Under the pieces are notes generated by a model, which did not search any database, had not been told where the DNA came from, and was given only the letters and a program-made list of their open reading frames with translations. Of a stretch of 64,000 bases of DNA, positions 25,782 to 37,357 are shown piece by piece. The position numbers and the translations under genes are program-made. Origin of the DNA: Chrysemys picta bellii. Lineage: Eukaryota; Chordata; Testudines; Emydidae. Each line of letters starts with the position of its first letter. Positions within the stretch are counted from its first letter, which is position 1. The stretch covers positions 56,635,439 through 56,699,438 of the forward strand of contig NC_088800.1 of the NCBI RefSeq assembly GCF_011386835.1, read 5' to 3'.

Positions 25782-28700
25782 TGCTGTCATCTTTTCTTCA
25801 CTTTTGAACCAAAAGCTTTCCCAGTAGCTATTCTGTTTTTTCAAATGTAATCCTGAAGAGTGTGTGTGTCAGTCAGGTTAAATTAGACTAATTCCAGACT
25901 GTGCTCCACTGGCTATATTTTTTATTAAAACCGGAAAATATATATGACCAAACCAGGATTGGACCTTTCTTGTCCACTTTGTCCCAGCCTCTAGCTAGTC
26001 CCAGTTTTCTTGACATTTTCCTTTTTCATGGAAAAAACCAGCTCTGGGGGTCTGATCACAGGAAAGAGGCTTCTAAAAATCCATGTGTTAAATAAAGAAT
26101 TTTACAAATGCTCTCTGTTTCCAGGAAGGCAAAGACTATTGAAGGGCTCGGTCTTGCCCTTGCAGAGTTCAGTGGGCTGTGTTCTGTATTGTGTCCCCAG
26201 ATGGGGTGATGCATAAAGTCTTTGTTTTTCAGAACCAAAATGTCTGTTGTGTGCTTATTTGTCAATAAATACAATGCCCTGTATTGTTACCAGCTTCTTG
26301 CATACAGTGTGTCACACAGCCGTACACTACGCTACACAGCGGGAGCTTGGCCTACAGCAGTGATGGGAAATGGCGTCATAGGGATGGAGAGGGGGGAAAG
26401 GGGTGTTAAAATGTACTGGTGGAAACAATGTAAATGTTGTTGCAGACCAGATAACAGACTGGAAGGAGGCGGGGGTGGGGATGAGGAGGCAGAGTGAAGG
26501 CAGGGATAGTGGGATGTGGGGAGGAGGAGAGTGGAGTGAAGGAGCCATGAGAATGGGGTTAAAATTTAGACTTAATCATAGATTAAAACAAAGCAAAATG
26601 TTTCATCCTTGTATTTACTGCGTGGCTCCAGTTTTTCAGCCAAAGAAGGCTGGACATAACTCCCTACAGCACCGGCTGATGACTAAGCTTTATGAGCAGT
26701 CCCCCATGGCTAAACATGCCATTGCCTACTCAGCTGTCCAAGCTCTTTCTGGCATCAGGAAAGAGGCCATCTGATTGGTAAGGTTTTGAGACCAGATGTG
26801 AAGATGAAGAGACTCCCATGGCTCAGAGGAAACCAGTGAGTTTCAGATCTAGATCAGGAAAAGTGGTAGGGAGGGAATGCACCTCTGAGACAGCTAGATC
26901 TAGAATGTCCATTTCCTCTCCAAAGCAAAGAGATGCTCACTTGATAGAGATGAGGCAGGAAGTTCAAAATGGCCATGTTCAAATGAACTGTCTGCAGAGC
27001 CAAGTACCAAAATCTCAGCCAGGTCTTGTTTCTGAAACGGCTTGTGTAGTAATCTTCACCCTGGCATAGCACCTGCTGCAGATGTGATGCAGCAGCACAG
27101 AATGCTGTCCTGGGAGAGAGACAGACTGCCAAGGAGAGGAAAAGGGAGGGGGGTTGGAATCCACCCAAAGGGGCAGCTGGAAAAAGCTGTTAGAGGCGGA
27201 GAAGAAACGAGATGCTGAGCTGGAGGATAAACTGGGGCCTGGGTCGAAGGTAAGGTGATAAAATAAAAGAACAGGAGAATAAAAGTATGGGACTGGGAAG
27301 TGAGGAGGAAAAAGAAAACAGGAAAGGTTTCATGTCAGGACAAGCAGAAAAAATAGACCTGGGTATGTGACTAGATGCTGTTGGAGAAGGAGAGTAGAGG
27401 GGGGGGGAAATATACAGATTTACCAGAGAGTGAGTCTCGAGAAAAAATTGAAAGGAAATATAATTGGTGAAAGAGGAAATTGATCAAAAAGCTGCATTAG
27501 ATGGAAACAGCTCCTGGAAGCAGTAAAGAGAAGCACACCCACGAAGGACCTAAAGTACATGAACAGAGAGAGTGACTGTTGGAACATCTGTTGATGGAAT
27601 ACAGTTCAAAGGTGCCTAATGGACGAGCAAGGGCCCCCTAGGTGAAGAAACCCCACTTGTGGATAAACATGGTGAAAAGAGGTACAGCCACAGGAATATC
27701 GAATCTGAGGAGCACTTCAGGCTGAAGAGAGGAGAAGAACAGGACAGCAAGAGTGGAGCTGGACTTGCATCCAAGGAGAAGAAAATTTGATTCTTCTCTG
27801 AAGTGACACAGTATATTGTAGAGCAATCTCTTTTGTTCATAATAACAATGCATTTGGTATTAACTGTACAGCATGTAAAAGATCACAAAGATTAATGAGT
27901 TGGTATCCTATGGTTTATTAGTATACGTAGTAAGTCTTTGGTAATGGTCTATATTATTTATGCTCCTGGTACAGTTTTGGAGTTTTCCCTTAGAAAGTTC
28001 TAAAAATTTAAAATTATCCTTTTTGTCTTGGTTTTCCTCTGCCTCTCCTCATAGTTAGCATAGACTTGTCAGGTCACCACACTTGCTGTGCTATGTAAGT
28101 ATTGATGTAAACTTGAGAGTAGCCCTCTGTATGATGCATAACACAGGAGAAATGTAACAAGGCTGCAAGGATGGCATGACTCTTCAGGGCTGTGCAGATT
28201 GTGCATATCAGAAATGACTGTAATGATTGTGTTTTTACTTAGTCTGTATTACTGATTAATATCCTCAGTTCAACAATCCTGTCTTCCTGCCTTGAAAGGG
28301 AAGCTGAAGTCTCATTCAGATCTCACCTGAAAGGTGGTCAAATTTCATGGTAGCTTCTGTATTCCCCATTGAAATGCAACTTCTTATAGCTGTTTAGTGA
28401 TTGACAAATGATATCCCTTGTGGCCGAGTGAACTGAAATATGCCCAGTATCTCAGAAGAAGAAATCTATTAACTTTTTATTAAGATCCCCCTGAAGAAGC
28501 TGCTACTTTTATAGTCAGTAGTGCCACCAAACTGTTACCAAAGAGGGGAGGGCATTAACTACAGAATTTTGTTTAGATTCCTTGTCTCCAGTAGCTGCTT
28601 ATTTATATTGTTGTTATGTTCACAATGTGCTGGGTGATGTCCAAACATAAGAACACTGGTTCCTGCCCCAGCTAGCTTTCTGAAATACAGCAACTTTCTG

Positions 28701-29317
28701 TGAGCTACATCATCCACCTTCAACAAAAAGAGGAGATATTTGCTGTTAAGCAAACCCAAGCTAAAATATCATTAAAGTTGCCACAGCAGTTGCTCCATTC
28801 AGGTAGTGCTTTAATGTTGACTCTTTTCAAATATTGGTTAGTATCCCATTATTAAATGAGGCAGAAAGAAGGCATGTGCAATGGCTGTGATGTGACACAT
28901 GGCATTTGAGGTTTGGAGTTTTTGTTCCCTTTAAACAGAATTCCTCTGAATACGTCCAAGGTCAAGACGAGAGTGAAAGATTTCAAGGGTGGGTGTGTGT
29001 TTGGATATACATACCTCCCCACAGCCAGCCTGGCAAGAATGATATTAAAAGCCTGCATGGAGAAAAATGGTCCTGCCCCATGAAACTGCTTGAGCTGTCA
29101 ATCCTCCTGCATTAGGAATTCATGAAGGGATAGAAATAAGATCTAGGTGAAGGCATAGTCTGCCAGTGGGGCAGCACAAAACTTCTCTCCACTCTGCCAA
29201 GGAGAGGAACTGGTTTGTGACACCTGCCAGGAAAGGGTTCATATTCCCCTTCTAAAATAAGGGACCCACTCTGTTCCCCAGAGCACAAGGAGCTACACTG
29301 CACATCCAGAGACAAAA
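25782..29317. other. Intron, no recognised feature
   Basis: About 3.5 kb without a gene or a repeat I can name. Several open frames of 60-120 codons occur on both strands, all without splice sites, conserved motifs or a plausible family. A purine-rich stretch runs from about 27120 to 27560. Unrecognised old repeats may be present. Confidence 0.45.
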
Positions 29318-29588
29318 GGTAAGTCTACACTGCAATTAGACACTGGCCTGTGTCAGCTGACTCAGGCTTGCGGGGCTTGAGCTAAGGGGTTGTTTAAGTG
29401 CAGTGTAGATGTTTGTGCTCTGGCTGCAGCCTGAGCTTGGGGACCCTCCCACCTCGCAGGGTTCTAGAGCCCAGGCTCCAGCCTGATCCTGAATGTGTAC
29501 ATCGCAGTTCAACAGCCCCTTAGCCTGAGCCCAAGTCAGCTGGAATGGGCCAGCCACAGGTTTTTAATTGCAGTAGAGACATATCCAA
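29318..29588. mobile_element. Foldback-type MITE
   Basis: AAGTCTACACTGCAATTAGAC at the left matches the inverted right end (TTTTTAATTGCAGTAGAGAC). The symmetry continues inward: GTCAGCTGACTCAGGCTTG with CCTGAGCCCAAGTCAGCTGG, and GAGCTAAGGGG with CCCCTTAGC. Most of the element is thus one imperfect palindrome. Non-coding. Confidence 0.75.
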
Positions 29589-31529
29589 AGGGACTGCTTC
29601 GAGTAGATCTGAAACAAGGGACTGCTTTTTCTGTCCAAAGTCAGGTAAACTGTGTTGTGATGAGGAGTTATAGGCACTGGCCTGTGTCATGCCCAAAAAT
29701 CTGATAAATCTTACTGACATCTGAAAGTGCCCCCACAGCTTAATAATTCCCACCATAAGAGTGAGACAGAAGGGGCAGGAGGAAGATGACTTTAGCAGTA
29801 GTGTTTCAGATGGGTTGGATGGAGTAAAAGGAAGAGGAAATAACTTTCACTTCATTAGTTTGGAACATTGTAAATATGAGCCAAACTCTGCTTTTGGATA
29901 TTTAAACATTAATGTGACTGGGAGTTGTGTGTGGATGTGTGTGCAGAATTTGGCTCATGGTTTGGAAATGTATGCTAATGTGTCTGTGCAAAGATTGATC
30001 CTGCCTATACGAATGTCTCAAATGCCTAGACATGTAAGTGTTAGGTGCGTGGAATCTGGTAAAAAGAAGTGTGTGTTGGTCTGTCCATCTCTACAGATCA
30101 TGTGGCTGCATAACACTTCATGCAACTAAAATAAACTTTGGGGTGACAGCTTTATTAACAAAATAAGATATGCTGACTACTTTTTTGGCAAAAGTTTTCA
30201 AAAGAAAATAGACTTGTGTGAAATGCACATATTGATCCATATTGCTTGCATCTTGACATAATTGTTAGGCGAAATTTCTTGTAGGTTTGTTTCAGTTGTT
30301 GGCAAAGTTGATCTATAATGAATGGTACCTACAGTATTCGTTTATTGTACACCTTTGCGTTGTGTCTCACTCTCTGTTCTCTGAGTAGATTATTGTATAA
30401 TTAAAATTAATAACAGATTTTCTTACAAAGAGGTGTTTGAGGGAGATCTCCAAATTATATGTCCAACAGCCCCAAGAGGCAGGAATTCCTGAAGAGACAC
30501 TGGGTGTGTGCCAGGCAGCAAAAGGCACGTGTGCTTTGGGGCTTGGTAGAAGACAAGGCCGGGAGGGTAGAGCCAGGCTGAAGTTTGCTCAGCTTTTAGC
30601 AAAATGAGAATTGTGTGGGCTGAAAAGTTTCATATGGGGGCTTTTACTGAGGTTTGGCCCATTTACCATAATGATTAATACAGCAGATTTAGTTTCCTTC
30701 GGAGGATCTGAGCTCATTCTGCCTGTTTCTCTCACCAAAACACTGCTGGTTGCTATCAAGTTCTTAAGCAGCTTTTGTCAGTGAATCAATGGTTTCAGTA
30801 CCTACAAGTTAATACTTGGGGGCCTGCAATATTTTGTGAACTGAAAAGGCTGTTCATGTGAGATTCAGCCAGGAAGATGATGCATTCTCCAAACCCTCTG
30901 GAAACAGGTCACCCCCAAATCCACAAACCGCTCTTGCTCACTCTGTCTGCTGCTTTTGGCATCCGTTGGGGAATGTTCTGTACTTGGTTTTTTGGATGCT
31001 GTAACACAAAGAATGTGTTTGCACTAGGAAGGTGGGGCTGAATTGAGGCAACCTAATGCCCTATGAGCACAACCACATGCTAGTGAACATTTCAATAATT
31101 AAAGCTATATTAAGGTTAAAATAGCTCAAGACAAAAGAAGATCTTGAAAAAATCAAGGTAATTCAAGGAACTAGAAGAGCAGACTTCACTGTCTAGCCAG
31201 TGGAACTTGCCAGGTGTGAGATGACTCAGACTAATCCTCTCCCATTGCCTGAGAAACAGCTAGCCCAAGAGCCTCATGGCCAGATTTTTAAAGTTGTTTA
31301 GGTCCTAGTGGGATTTTCAGACACTCCCAGGTTCCTGTCTCCCATTGATTTCAATGGGGGTTAGGAACCGTGGTATTTCTGAAAATCCCACTACGTGCTT
31401 ACTCTGTATCTTATGATGCTTAAACACCTTTAAAAATCTGGTTCTCTATTCTGTACAATGGACTCTTAATGACAGATGCCCTATCCATCTGTCTAGGTTC
31501 TCGTATTGTCCCCCAATACCCTATCTGAG
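29589..31529. other. Intron, no recognised feature
   Basis: About 1.9 kb of AT-rich sequence. A 122-codon frame (29761-30129, +) has no recognisable domain and no splice context. Nothing else is supported. Confidence 0.45.
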
Positions 31530-31735
31530 CGCCTCACAATATCTAATGTATTTATCCTCACAACACCCCTGTGATGCTAGACCATACCATTGTCCCCACG
31601 TTACAGATGAGGAACTGAATCACAGAGAGATTAGTAGCTTGCATAAGGTCACACATGATGTCTGTGGCAGAGCCCAGAATTGCAGCCAGGTCTCCGTAGT
31701 CCCCGGCAGTGTCCTAACCACTGGGCCATTTTCCT
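31530..31735 (+). mobile_element. MIR-like SINE fragment
   Basis: The order TTTATCCTCACAACACCCCTGTGA, TACAGATGAGGAACTGAATC, ACAGAGAGATTAG, CTTGCATAAGGTCACAC, GGCAGAGCC, TCCTAACCACTGG follows the MIR/CORE-SINE body in the + direction. It is well diverged, as expected for an ancient amniote SINE. The tRNA-like head is not seen. Confidence 0.8.
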
Positions 31736-32334
31736 CTACTATGTCCACATGTACTCACACCATGATAATGGCAGGGCGGTCTACCCTCCCCCTTCTCTTT
31801 GGGTAGGTTGGGTTCAGATGGGCTGGGATGTTTCCTAGAAGAGCTTGGGTTCAGCTGCTATCTTCCTGTGCTGGGAGCCTTTTTTGTGACCGTTGATCTA
31901 TGATAACAGCTGTGCAGTGAACTCAGGGTCCTACAGTTAAGGAACAAATTGCTACTAGAAGAACACTTACATAGTAAACATGCATTGCCATTGAGAAATT
32001 TTCATTTAAATATGGAGTGTATGTCTATAGATCCATTTCCAATAAAGCACTGTAATTTATTGTAATGCAAAGCATTACATTAAAGTCTTCAGCCTGCCTT
32101 CAGAATTACTAAAAAAACCAAAAACCCTGTATTCTGTCCTGTAGACGATCTAAAGTGCCTTGAACTTTGCTATCAAGTTGACCTACTAGAACTGTACACT
32201 GATTCTGTAGGTTTAAACTCCAGGGCATATTCTTATACCTGTTCCAGTAAATGTTTTCCAAAATACATGCTGTGCTGGATTCTTAAAGCTTTGGTCATTG
32301 CTCTTAGCTTGAGTCCAGGAAGAGCGCTGTCAAA

Positions 32335-33060
32335 GTTTAATAGTTCTTCCATAGATTTTAAGGCCAGGAGAGACCTTTCTGATCATGTGAGCACAGGCCA
32401 TACATTTTCACCTGGAAATTTCTGCATCAGGCCCATAACTTCTGGTATCTTTAAATCGACTGGATGTTTGTTTTCAAAAGTGATGGAGAACCCACCATCT
32501 CTCAAGGTAAATTGTTTCTAGGTAGCTTAATTACCCTCACCGTTTAAATTTATCTCTTAGGCTAGGTCTACACTACCCCGCCTGAATCGGCGGGTAGAAA
32601 TCGACCTCTTGGGGATTGATTTATCGCGTCCCGTCGGGACGCGACAATCGATCCCCGAATCGATGCTCTTACTCCACCAGCGGAGGTGGGAGTAAGCGCC
32701 ATCGACAGGAAGCTGCAGAGGTCGATTTTGCCGCCGTCCTCACAGCGGGGTAAGTCGGCTGCGATACGTCGAATTCAGCTACACTATTCACGTAGCTGAA
32801 TTTGCGTATCTTAAATCGACTCCCCCCTGTAGTGTAGATGTAGCCTAGGATATGCCAAATAGATTGAGATTCCTAAGTCTCATTGCCAGGCACGTTTTCC
32901 AGACCTCAAATCATTTTCTGAACCCTCTCCATATTTTTAACATCCTTTTTCCAGTGTGGACACCAGAACTGGACACAGTAACTAGTAATGGTTGCATCAA
33001 TGCCATGTATAGAGGTAATGCCACCTACTTATTCTTGCTCAGTATTCACCTGCTGCTAGC
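32335..33060 (-). mobile_element. CR1 LINE 3' end, reverse orientation, split by a MITE
   Basis: The 3' end is at about 32340 ('ATAGATTTTAAGGCCAGGAG' is the reverse of the CR1 tail). The sequence continues to about 32556, is interrupted by the MITE 32560-32845, and resumes to about 33060. There the - strand reads YCVQFWCPHWKKDVKNMERVQ-like ORF2 sequence. Strongly decayed. Confidence 0.78.
32560..32845. mobile_element. Harbinger-like MITE in a CR1 copy
   Basis: GGCTAGGTCTACACTACCCCG on the left pairs with the inverted right end GGCTACATCTACACTACAGG. TTA precedes it and TAG follows. Inside, the palindromic block CGCGTCCCGTCGGGACGCG is notable. Non-coding. Confidence 0.78.
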
Positions 33061-33645
33061 AATAGATCTGCATTGTTGGGTCTAGAAGGTTATTGAGCCC
33101 TGACCTCTAGCCCCACCCCTCTAGCACCTACCAGAGTCAGATCTTTTCTGATCGCAAATGGTAGTGCTCCCTGTGGGAGTTTGTCTTCTTGGCTGCCTCA
33201 GTTGTGCTGAGTCACCGAGCTTTCTCAGTGGCTTTCCAAGAAAGTCTGGGCCAAAATCTGACTACTTTGGTCAAATTAATCTCTTTTCCATAGTTACTCT
33301 TTCTTGTTGGCATTTGCACAGGAAACAGAATGTTAGTTGTTTAATTGATCTCAGGGTTGGTGGTATTATGCTGAGGCCTCCAAGACTAATGTTTGTCTGA
33401 GGTTTATTTTATCCCTCAGAGTTAAGGGTGATCCAACCCTATTTTATTAGCTCTGTGTTCAAATGTGTATATAATTTTCTCCTTTTTGCTGGAAGGACCG
33501 GGACTGCAGTAGATGCTAGGGTTGCTGTGACCGCAGCATGGGGAAGGCAGGGATTTCCTTGCTGGAATGCCTCAGTCTATTTTGGAGCGGTGGGATTTCT
33601 TTGCCTGCTCTCACATTTGGAATAGGGACAAGTTCATCTTAGAGG

Positions 33646-33883
33646 GTCAGCTTGTCTACACAAAAGCTTAGTTTGTTGCAAGCTGGGATGTAAATCTACC
33701 TCACACTAGCCTGCCATGTACTAAACATCTGTGTGGACCCTGCTGCCACACACTCTAAGTTCCCTAGTGCACTTTGATTTACATCTGTTTCAAAGAGGGG
33801 TATATCAAACTGTACTAGGGAACTTTTAGGGCATAGCAACAGGGTCCAGCTAGACCCTTAGTGCACTATGTAGACGAGCCCTA
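33646..33883. mobile_element. GTCTACA-type MITE
   Basis: GCTTGTCTACACAAAAGC on the left and GCTCGTCTACATAGTGC (inverted right end) are similar. The body holds mirrored pieces CTAAGTTCCCTAGTGCA and GTACTAGGGAACTTTTAG. It directly abuts another MITE. Non-coding; superfamily uncertain. Confidence 0.6.
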
Positions 33884-33898
33884 GTCCACACCAAGGGG

Positions 33899-36722
33899 GT
33901 GTAAATTTCTAATGCACACCAGCATGTTGCTAACTGAAAGTTCTTCAAGTTACTGTTTTTATGGGTGCTCCACCACAGGATGTGCCCACACCATTGTGCT
34001 GTCAATCAGAGATTATAGTCAGCAGTGCCTGCGGGTCCAGGCCTATGGTTCATCATCAGCACAGAGCCATTACTTATACCATGTTCTTCCCTTTTGGTTT
34101 TTCAACTGCCCCAAGAGTCTTTACAAAGCTCCTCTTTGTCATCACAGCTCACTTATGTCAACAGAGAATAAGTTTTCCCCCTCTCTGGACGATCGGCTCC
34201 TTAAGGGTCACTCCTTCCTCAAGGTCCAGTCAGCAACTAACAAGGCCTTGTTTCATTCCCTGGACCTTCCTCTGAACATGGACATGTCCTACCCTAACAC
34301 TGGTACAGCTCATAGACTTTATCAGAGTCACTCTGGACTCCTCAATTGTCAGGGCTACCTACTTGCAGACAGATTCACCACAGTCTCATCTCCACACTGC
34401 AGCAGAGCCCACAATCTAAAGCATACCTCCGAGAGTTCTCGACTCTCTCAGTTGGTGGAAGGACCCTCTCAAGGTCTGTGTGAAAGTTCTGTTTTTGCAT
34501 TCGCCCCCTTCAAGGGTGATCACTGTAGGTGCATCCCTGCTGGCTAGGGTGGAGGCCAATCTCCAGGGCAAATGGTCTCCCCCAGGAACATCCCTCCACA
34601 TCAACATTCTTGAACTCAGGGCAGTTTGCCTCACATGCCAGTAATTCCTTCACAACATCATGGGCCTCTCAGTCAAGATAATGTTGGACAACAGAGCGGT
34701 AATGTACTAGATACATGGTCAAGGGGAAGCAAGATCTCAGTCCTTATGTACAGAATCACTAAAACTGTGGAGCTGGTACATATCCCATCTCATACACATT
34801 TCTGCGGTCTACTTGCCAGGCCTGCAAAACACTGCAGCGGATTCCCTGAGCAGGCACTTCCACCAGGACCATAAGTGGGAACTCAGTCTTTCAGAATATT
34901 TACCAGACCTGGGGCCTTCTGCAAGTGGATCTCTTTGCAACACCATCCGATGCAAAGTGCCAACACCTGTCCTTGAGGAAGGGGTATGCTTGCTACTCCA
35001 TAGGGGATGCTCTCCTAGTGCTTTCCTAGTCCCATTGTGGCTGAGGCAAGTGGTGTGGTTCCTGGATCTGCTTCGCCTCTCCCTACTAACTCCTATAGGC
35101 CTTCCTCTCACAGTGGCTCTCCTGACACTGGGCATAACCCATCCCAATCTTTCATCTCTGCATGTCAAGGCCTGGCTCTTTGATGGTTCCTGGACAAAGA
35201 ATTGGGCAGTTCTCCTGAAGTTCAGTCTGTACTCTTGAACAGCAGGAAACCTGCCATGAGAAAACTGCAGAAGTGGAGGTATTTCCACATCTGGTGTACT
35301 CATTGATCTGTATCTGCCTCTGAATTTCTCCTCATGGATGTTGTTGATTAACTGTTAGATTTAAAAACACAAGTTTGTCACTGAGCTCCGTTAGGGTTCA
35401 CTGGGCAGCAATTACAGCCTTTCTTCCACCAGTGGAAGGATTTATGGGCTTTGCTTACAACAAACCCTTGAGAAACATGACTATGGTAGGGTATCTGTTT
35501 CCTCATGTCAAGGACTCCATGCCACGCTAGGATCTTCATCTGGTTCTTAGTGTTTTTAAAGAACCCTCTGTTTGAACCCATGGGTACTCTTTACTTCTCC
35601 ACCTGGCCTTCAAGACTTTATTCCAATTAGCCATAACCTCAGCCAGAAAGGTAGGAGAGCTAGGGGCGCTCATGGCAAACCCTCTTTATACTACCTTTTA
35701 CTGTGATAAGGTGATCGTAGGCCCTCATCCTTGTTTCCTGCCTCAGATCTCTTCAGAACTCCATATCAATCAGTATATTAGTCTACCAATATTTTACCCC
35801 CACACTTCATTCCTCGAGGGATGTCCTCCATTCTCTGGAGGTGAGAAGGCCCTTGTCTTCCACCTCAACAGAGTAAGACCTTTCAGGGTTTCCAATAGGC
35901 TTGTTATCGCCTTTGTCAAGAGAATGAAGGAGCAGCCAGTTTCCATTCAGACTACTGAAGTGGGTTTCTGGGTACACTCTAGCTTGTTGCAAAGCTGCTG
36001 GAGTGCATCCCCCACCTTGAATGACTGCCCATTCCACCAGGGCCTGTTCCACCTCTTTAGCCCTTCTTAAGTTCATACTCACATTGTGGACATCTGCAGC
36101 AGCAACCTGGTCCTACAACCACACGTTTGCCAGGCACTGTGATATATCTTAGTTGCTTCCAGATATGGCCTTTTGTCATGCTGTCCTCAGAACTGTGCTG
36201 GATCTGCCTCCTCAGCTCCTGCCTCTATGTTGCATTACTGCTTGGGAGTGGAGCACCCTGAGGGACAATAACTTGAAAAGGAGAAGTTACTTACCTGTAT
36301 AGTAACTTGAGTACTTTGAGATGTATTGTCCCTATGGGTGCTTCGCCTCCCACCTTCTTTTCACTCTGCTGCAGAGTCTTCTGGGCTACATAGTTGAGAA
36401 GGAACTGGAGCGGCTGCAGGTCTACATCTCCCTGTATACCCTCACACTGGAGCACAAGGATGTATGGTGCATAGGCACAGACCCCATGGGCACTGCTGAC
36501 TAAAATCTTTGATCAAGAGTGCATAGGCATGTGCACATCATGCAGTGGAGCACTCATAAAAACAAAACAGCTCAAAGAACTCATTATTGTGCTGGTAAAT
36601 AACCTCTCTTTCCTTAGTGCATGTTAATGTAGTACTGTTTGAAATGGGACTACATTAATGCGCACTAGCAGGGTCCACATAGGCCAGTTAGTGCGCAAAA
36701 TGCTTAGAATTTACGCCCCTCT
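33899..36722. mobile_element. MITE split by a DIRS element
   Basis: The left remnant 33899-33936 starts GGGGTGTAAATTTCTAATGC. The right remnant, about 36613-36722, ends as the inverse of AGAGGGGCGTAAATTCTAAGC. The two are the ends of one small transposon. The DIRS copy 33937-36612 lies between them, so the MITE is older. Confidence 0.65.
33937..36612 (+). mobile_element. DIRS-like element, old and gag-less
   Basis: Left terminal repeat GAAAGTTCTTCAAGTTACTG...GGGTGCTCCACC. Right side TGGAGCACCCTGAGGGACAATAACTTG (36247) and then the complementary block to GCTCAAAGAACTC (36590). Inside are an RT piece (FFPFGFSTAPRVFTKLL, about 34090-34140), an RNase H piece (LQNTAADSLSRHFHQDHKWE, about 34815) and a tyrosine-recombinase piece (ITSARKVGELGALMANPL, about 35635, and FHLNRVRPFRVSNRLV, about 35858). 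Every domain is broken by stops, and the HxxR/Tyr part is not readable. More decayed than the DIRS copy at 14863. Confidence 0.82.
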
Positions 36723-37167
36723 GATACAAACTAACGTAGCATGTAGTCAGGCCCTTACTGCATTGGAGGCTAGTGCAGCACAGACTCATACCCCAGTTTG
36801 CTGTGAACTAAACATGGGTAGACAAGTCTGAGTCTGTCAGAGTCTCCGGGTCAGCAACAGTTCAGTAACACTGCTTAGAGTTTATGCCTTACATATCCAT
36901 GAACATACTAGCTTAGTGGCCTTAGTAGACTCTTTAGTTTTATTGGAGATGTGCAACAAAATGCATTGGAGTAGGGTTACAAGAACCCAGGGCATGTTTT
37001 CAAGTGCTCAACCAAGTGCTAAGGAGAGAACCTGCTTCTATGTTTGAGCATTTCTTTAGTTTTTATCCCCACAGGGCCTTAGAGTGCCTTGTGCATTGTC
37101 TCCTTCTTGCTTTTGAACTTTACTGTGCTCTGAGTGTTTGCCTGAAATGCTAGCTTTTTCTTTGCAG

Positions 37168-37357
37168 ACTCAGCTCATACAGATGGTGATATGGATGCTC
37201 CAGCATCGCCTTCTCATCCAGCTCCACACATATGTCTGTTTGATGGTGCCCCCGAATGAGGAAGATTTCCGAGCTCAAGATGAAGACATGCCCTTCACTG
37301 CCAGAGTTGGAGGCAGAAGTCTAAGCACTCCCAATGCTCTCAGCTTCGGCTCCCCAA
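37168..37357 (+). CDS. NPRL3: NPRL3 exon ([16 protein letters not shown] ... ALSFGSP)
   Basis: 190 bp: 63 codons plus one base. It starts in phase 0 after the exon ending at 13706 and reads [20 protein letters not shown], then [13 protein letters not shown], then an acidic DEDMPF and [18 protein letters not shown]. Acceptor TTTTTCTTTGCAG, donor GTATGA. The single A at the end completes Thr with the CC at 40027. The helical MVIWMLQ...[10 protein letters not shown] stretch is a conserved part of NPRL3. No disabling change. Confidence 0.95.
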
